NCBI GenBank assembly: GCA_947174155.1
Contig: CAMWHX010000069.1
Coordinates: forward strand, 1-5,873
Direction of reading: 5' to 3'
Length of the DNA stretch: 5,873 bases
DNA from: an uncultured Porphyromonadaceae bacterium
GTDB taxonomy: Bacteria; Bacteroidota; Bacteroidia; Bacteroidales; Muribaculaceae
Within the stretch, counting starts at the first letter, position 1. Each line of letters opens with the position of its first letter. This document shows positions 5,154-5,873 of this stretch, in pieces. Both the position numbers and the translations under genes were made by a program. The notes below the pieces were generated by a model that saw only the letters and a list, made by a program, of their open reading frames with translations, did no database searches and was not told the origin of the DNA.

Positions 5154-5855
5154 ATGGAGAGATATTCGCGACAAATGATGGTGGGGGAAATCGGGGAGGA
5201 GGGGCAGAGGCGCCTCCGCGAGTCACGCGTGCTGATTGTCGGCCTCGGTGGACTCGGCTCGGTGGTGGCTCCGTATCTCAACGGGGCCGGAGTCGGCACG
5301 CTGGGTCTGATGGACCACGATGTGGTGTCGCTCTCCAATCTGCATCGCCAGCTGATGTATACCGAGGAGGCGACAGGTCGCTCCAAGGCCGGGGAGACGG
5401 CCGCGTATCTGGCCGCCAGATCCTCCGACACTCGGTTGGAGACTTATGACGCGCCGCTGACACCCGAGAACGCGGAGGGTATCATAGGCCGTTACGATCT
5501 GGTCATTGATTGCACCGACAACTATGCCACTCGCTATCTTATTGATGACGTCTGCGCCCGACTCGGCAAGAGATGGATACATGGCGCTATCGGAGAGTGG
5601 ACGGGACAGGTGACTATCTTTGGCGGCAGCTCCGGGGGGAGGTACAGCGACCTGTATCCCGACCGGGAAACGCTATGTGCCCTGCTGCGGACGACAAGAG
5701 GTGTCACGGGTCCGGTGGCCGGAGTCATAGGTGCGGTCCAAGCCGTAGAAGCCATAAAACTCCTCGTCGGAATCCCCACCCCCCTCGACGGCCAGCACCT
5801 CGTCATCGACCTGCTCAATCTACACAATTCACAATTCACAATTAATAATTCATAA
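5154..5855 (+). CDS. thiF: ThiF-type ThiS adenylyltransferase (HesA/MoeB/ThiF family)
   Basis: This E1-like enzyme activates the ThiS C-terminus with ATP. I chose ATG 5154, one base after the thiH stop, because MERYSRQMMVGEIGEEGQRR is the conserved family opening; the in-frame GTG at 5103 would overlap thiH by 50 bp. The protein has 233 residues, within the usual 230-250. Seen: the nucleotide-binding VGLGGLGS 29-36, D54/D56, SNLHRQ 61-66 (N62, R65), K78, DCTDN 119-123, GPVAGVIGAVQAVEAIKLL 186-204 and VIDL 217-220. The zinc-binding CxxC pairs of E. coli ThiF/MoeB are absent. The cysteine expected just before the GV(x)GP segment is replaced (TRGVTGP), with the nearest Cys at 175. From about residue 223 (LHNSQFTINNS) the tail is repeat-encoded. 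Given the context, ThiF is the best call, although MoeB-like enzymes look similar. Confidence 0.92.
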   Translation: MERYSRQMMVGEIGEEGQRRLRESRVLIVGLGGLGSVVAPYLNGAGVGTLGLMDHDVVSLSNLHRQLMYTEEATGRSKAGETAAYLAARSSDTRLETYDAPLTPENAEGIIGRYDLVIDCTDNYATRYLIDDVCARLGKRWIHGAIGEWTGQVTIFGGSSGGRYSDLYPDRETLCALLRTTRGVTGPVAGVIGAVQAVEAIKLLVGIPTPLDGQHLVIDLLNLHNSQFTINNS

Positions 5856-5864
5856 TTCATAATT
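5826..5864. repeat. AATTCAT-type heptamer array, copy 3
   Basis: Five tandem units (AATTCAC, AATTCAC, AATTAAT, AATTCAT, AATTCAT) and a partial AATT encode the last residues of ThiF and its TAA (5853-5855). The orientation is the same as at 3143-3170, and the same TACACAATTCA junction precedes it. Only nine bases follow before the window ends, so whether a nonamer array comes next cannot be seen. Confidence 0.88.
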
Positions 5865-5873
5865 TGGAGACCC

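Noticed and set aside
4721..5431. Long antisense ORF of 236 codons over thiH and thiF
   Set aside because: It is antisense to two clearly conserved genes, shows no recognisable domain, and is an effect of GC-rich codon use. The same applies to the antisense frame at 1240-1728.

Overview
The window is 5.9 kb of moderately GC-rich bacterial DNA whose recognisable genes all lie on the + strand. Family resemblances point to the phylum Bacteroidota, order Bacteroidales. The supporting features are a short TatD protein, two ThiE-like sequences of the Bacteroides type, a ThiF without zinc cysteines, few Shine-Dalgarno sequences, and a TAnnTTTG-type -7 promoter box. A Muribaculaceae-like gut lineage would fit the AT-rich intergenic repeats, but that is a guess; the sequence alone does not fix the family.

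Positions 1-1374 hold a housekeeping block: the 3' end of rnpA (RNase P protein), yidD (membrane-protein insertion factor) and tatD (metal-dependent hydrolase). A 200-bp array of 7-bp and 9-bp repeats with a long inverted repeat separates yidD from tatD.

Positions 1375-5855 hold a thiamin biosynthesis operon. A candidate promoter and a leader of about 250 nt carry a clear TPP riboswitch (1538-1623), followed by thiS, a tandem tenI/thiE-like fusion, thiG, thiH and thiF. ThiF adenylates the C-terminal Gly-Gly of the ThiS sulfur carrier. ThiH makes dehydroglycine from tyrosine by radical chemistry. ThiG builds the thiazole phosphate from dehydroglycine, deoxyxylulose phosphate and ThiS thiocarboxylate. 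ThiE joins thiazole and pyrimidine into thiamin phosphate. No thiC or thiD (pyrimidine branch) lies in the window, although Bacteroides operons, as I recall them, carry thiC between thiG and thiH.

The main oddities are: (1) two complete ThiE/TenI-type barrels in one 429-residue reading frame; (2) a composite repeat (AATTCAT heptamers plus CTCCAATTA nonamers) present between yidD and tatD, in opposite orientation between thiE and thiG, and partly again after thiF; (3) the heptamer arrays encode the last residues and stop codons of both ThiE and ThiF; (4) an exact 8-nt complement of the riboswitch 5' strand just downstream of the aptamer, suggesting the switching partner. I see no entirely unknown gene system. 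The new material is in the repeats and in the architecture of the thi genes.
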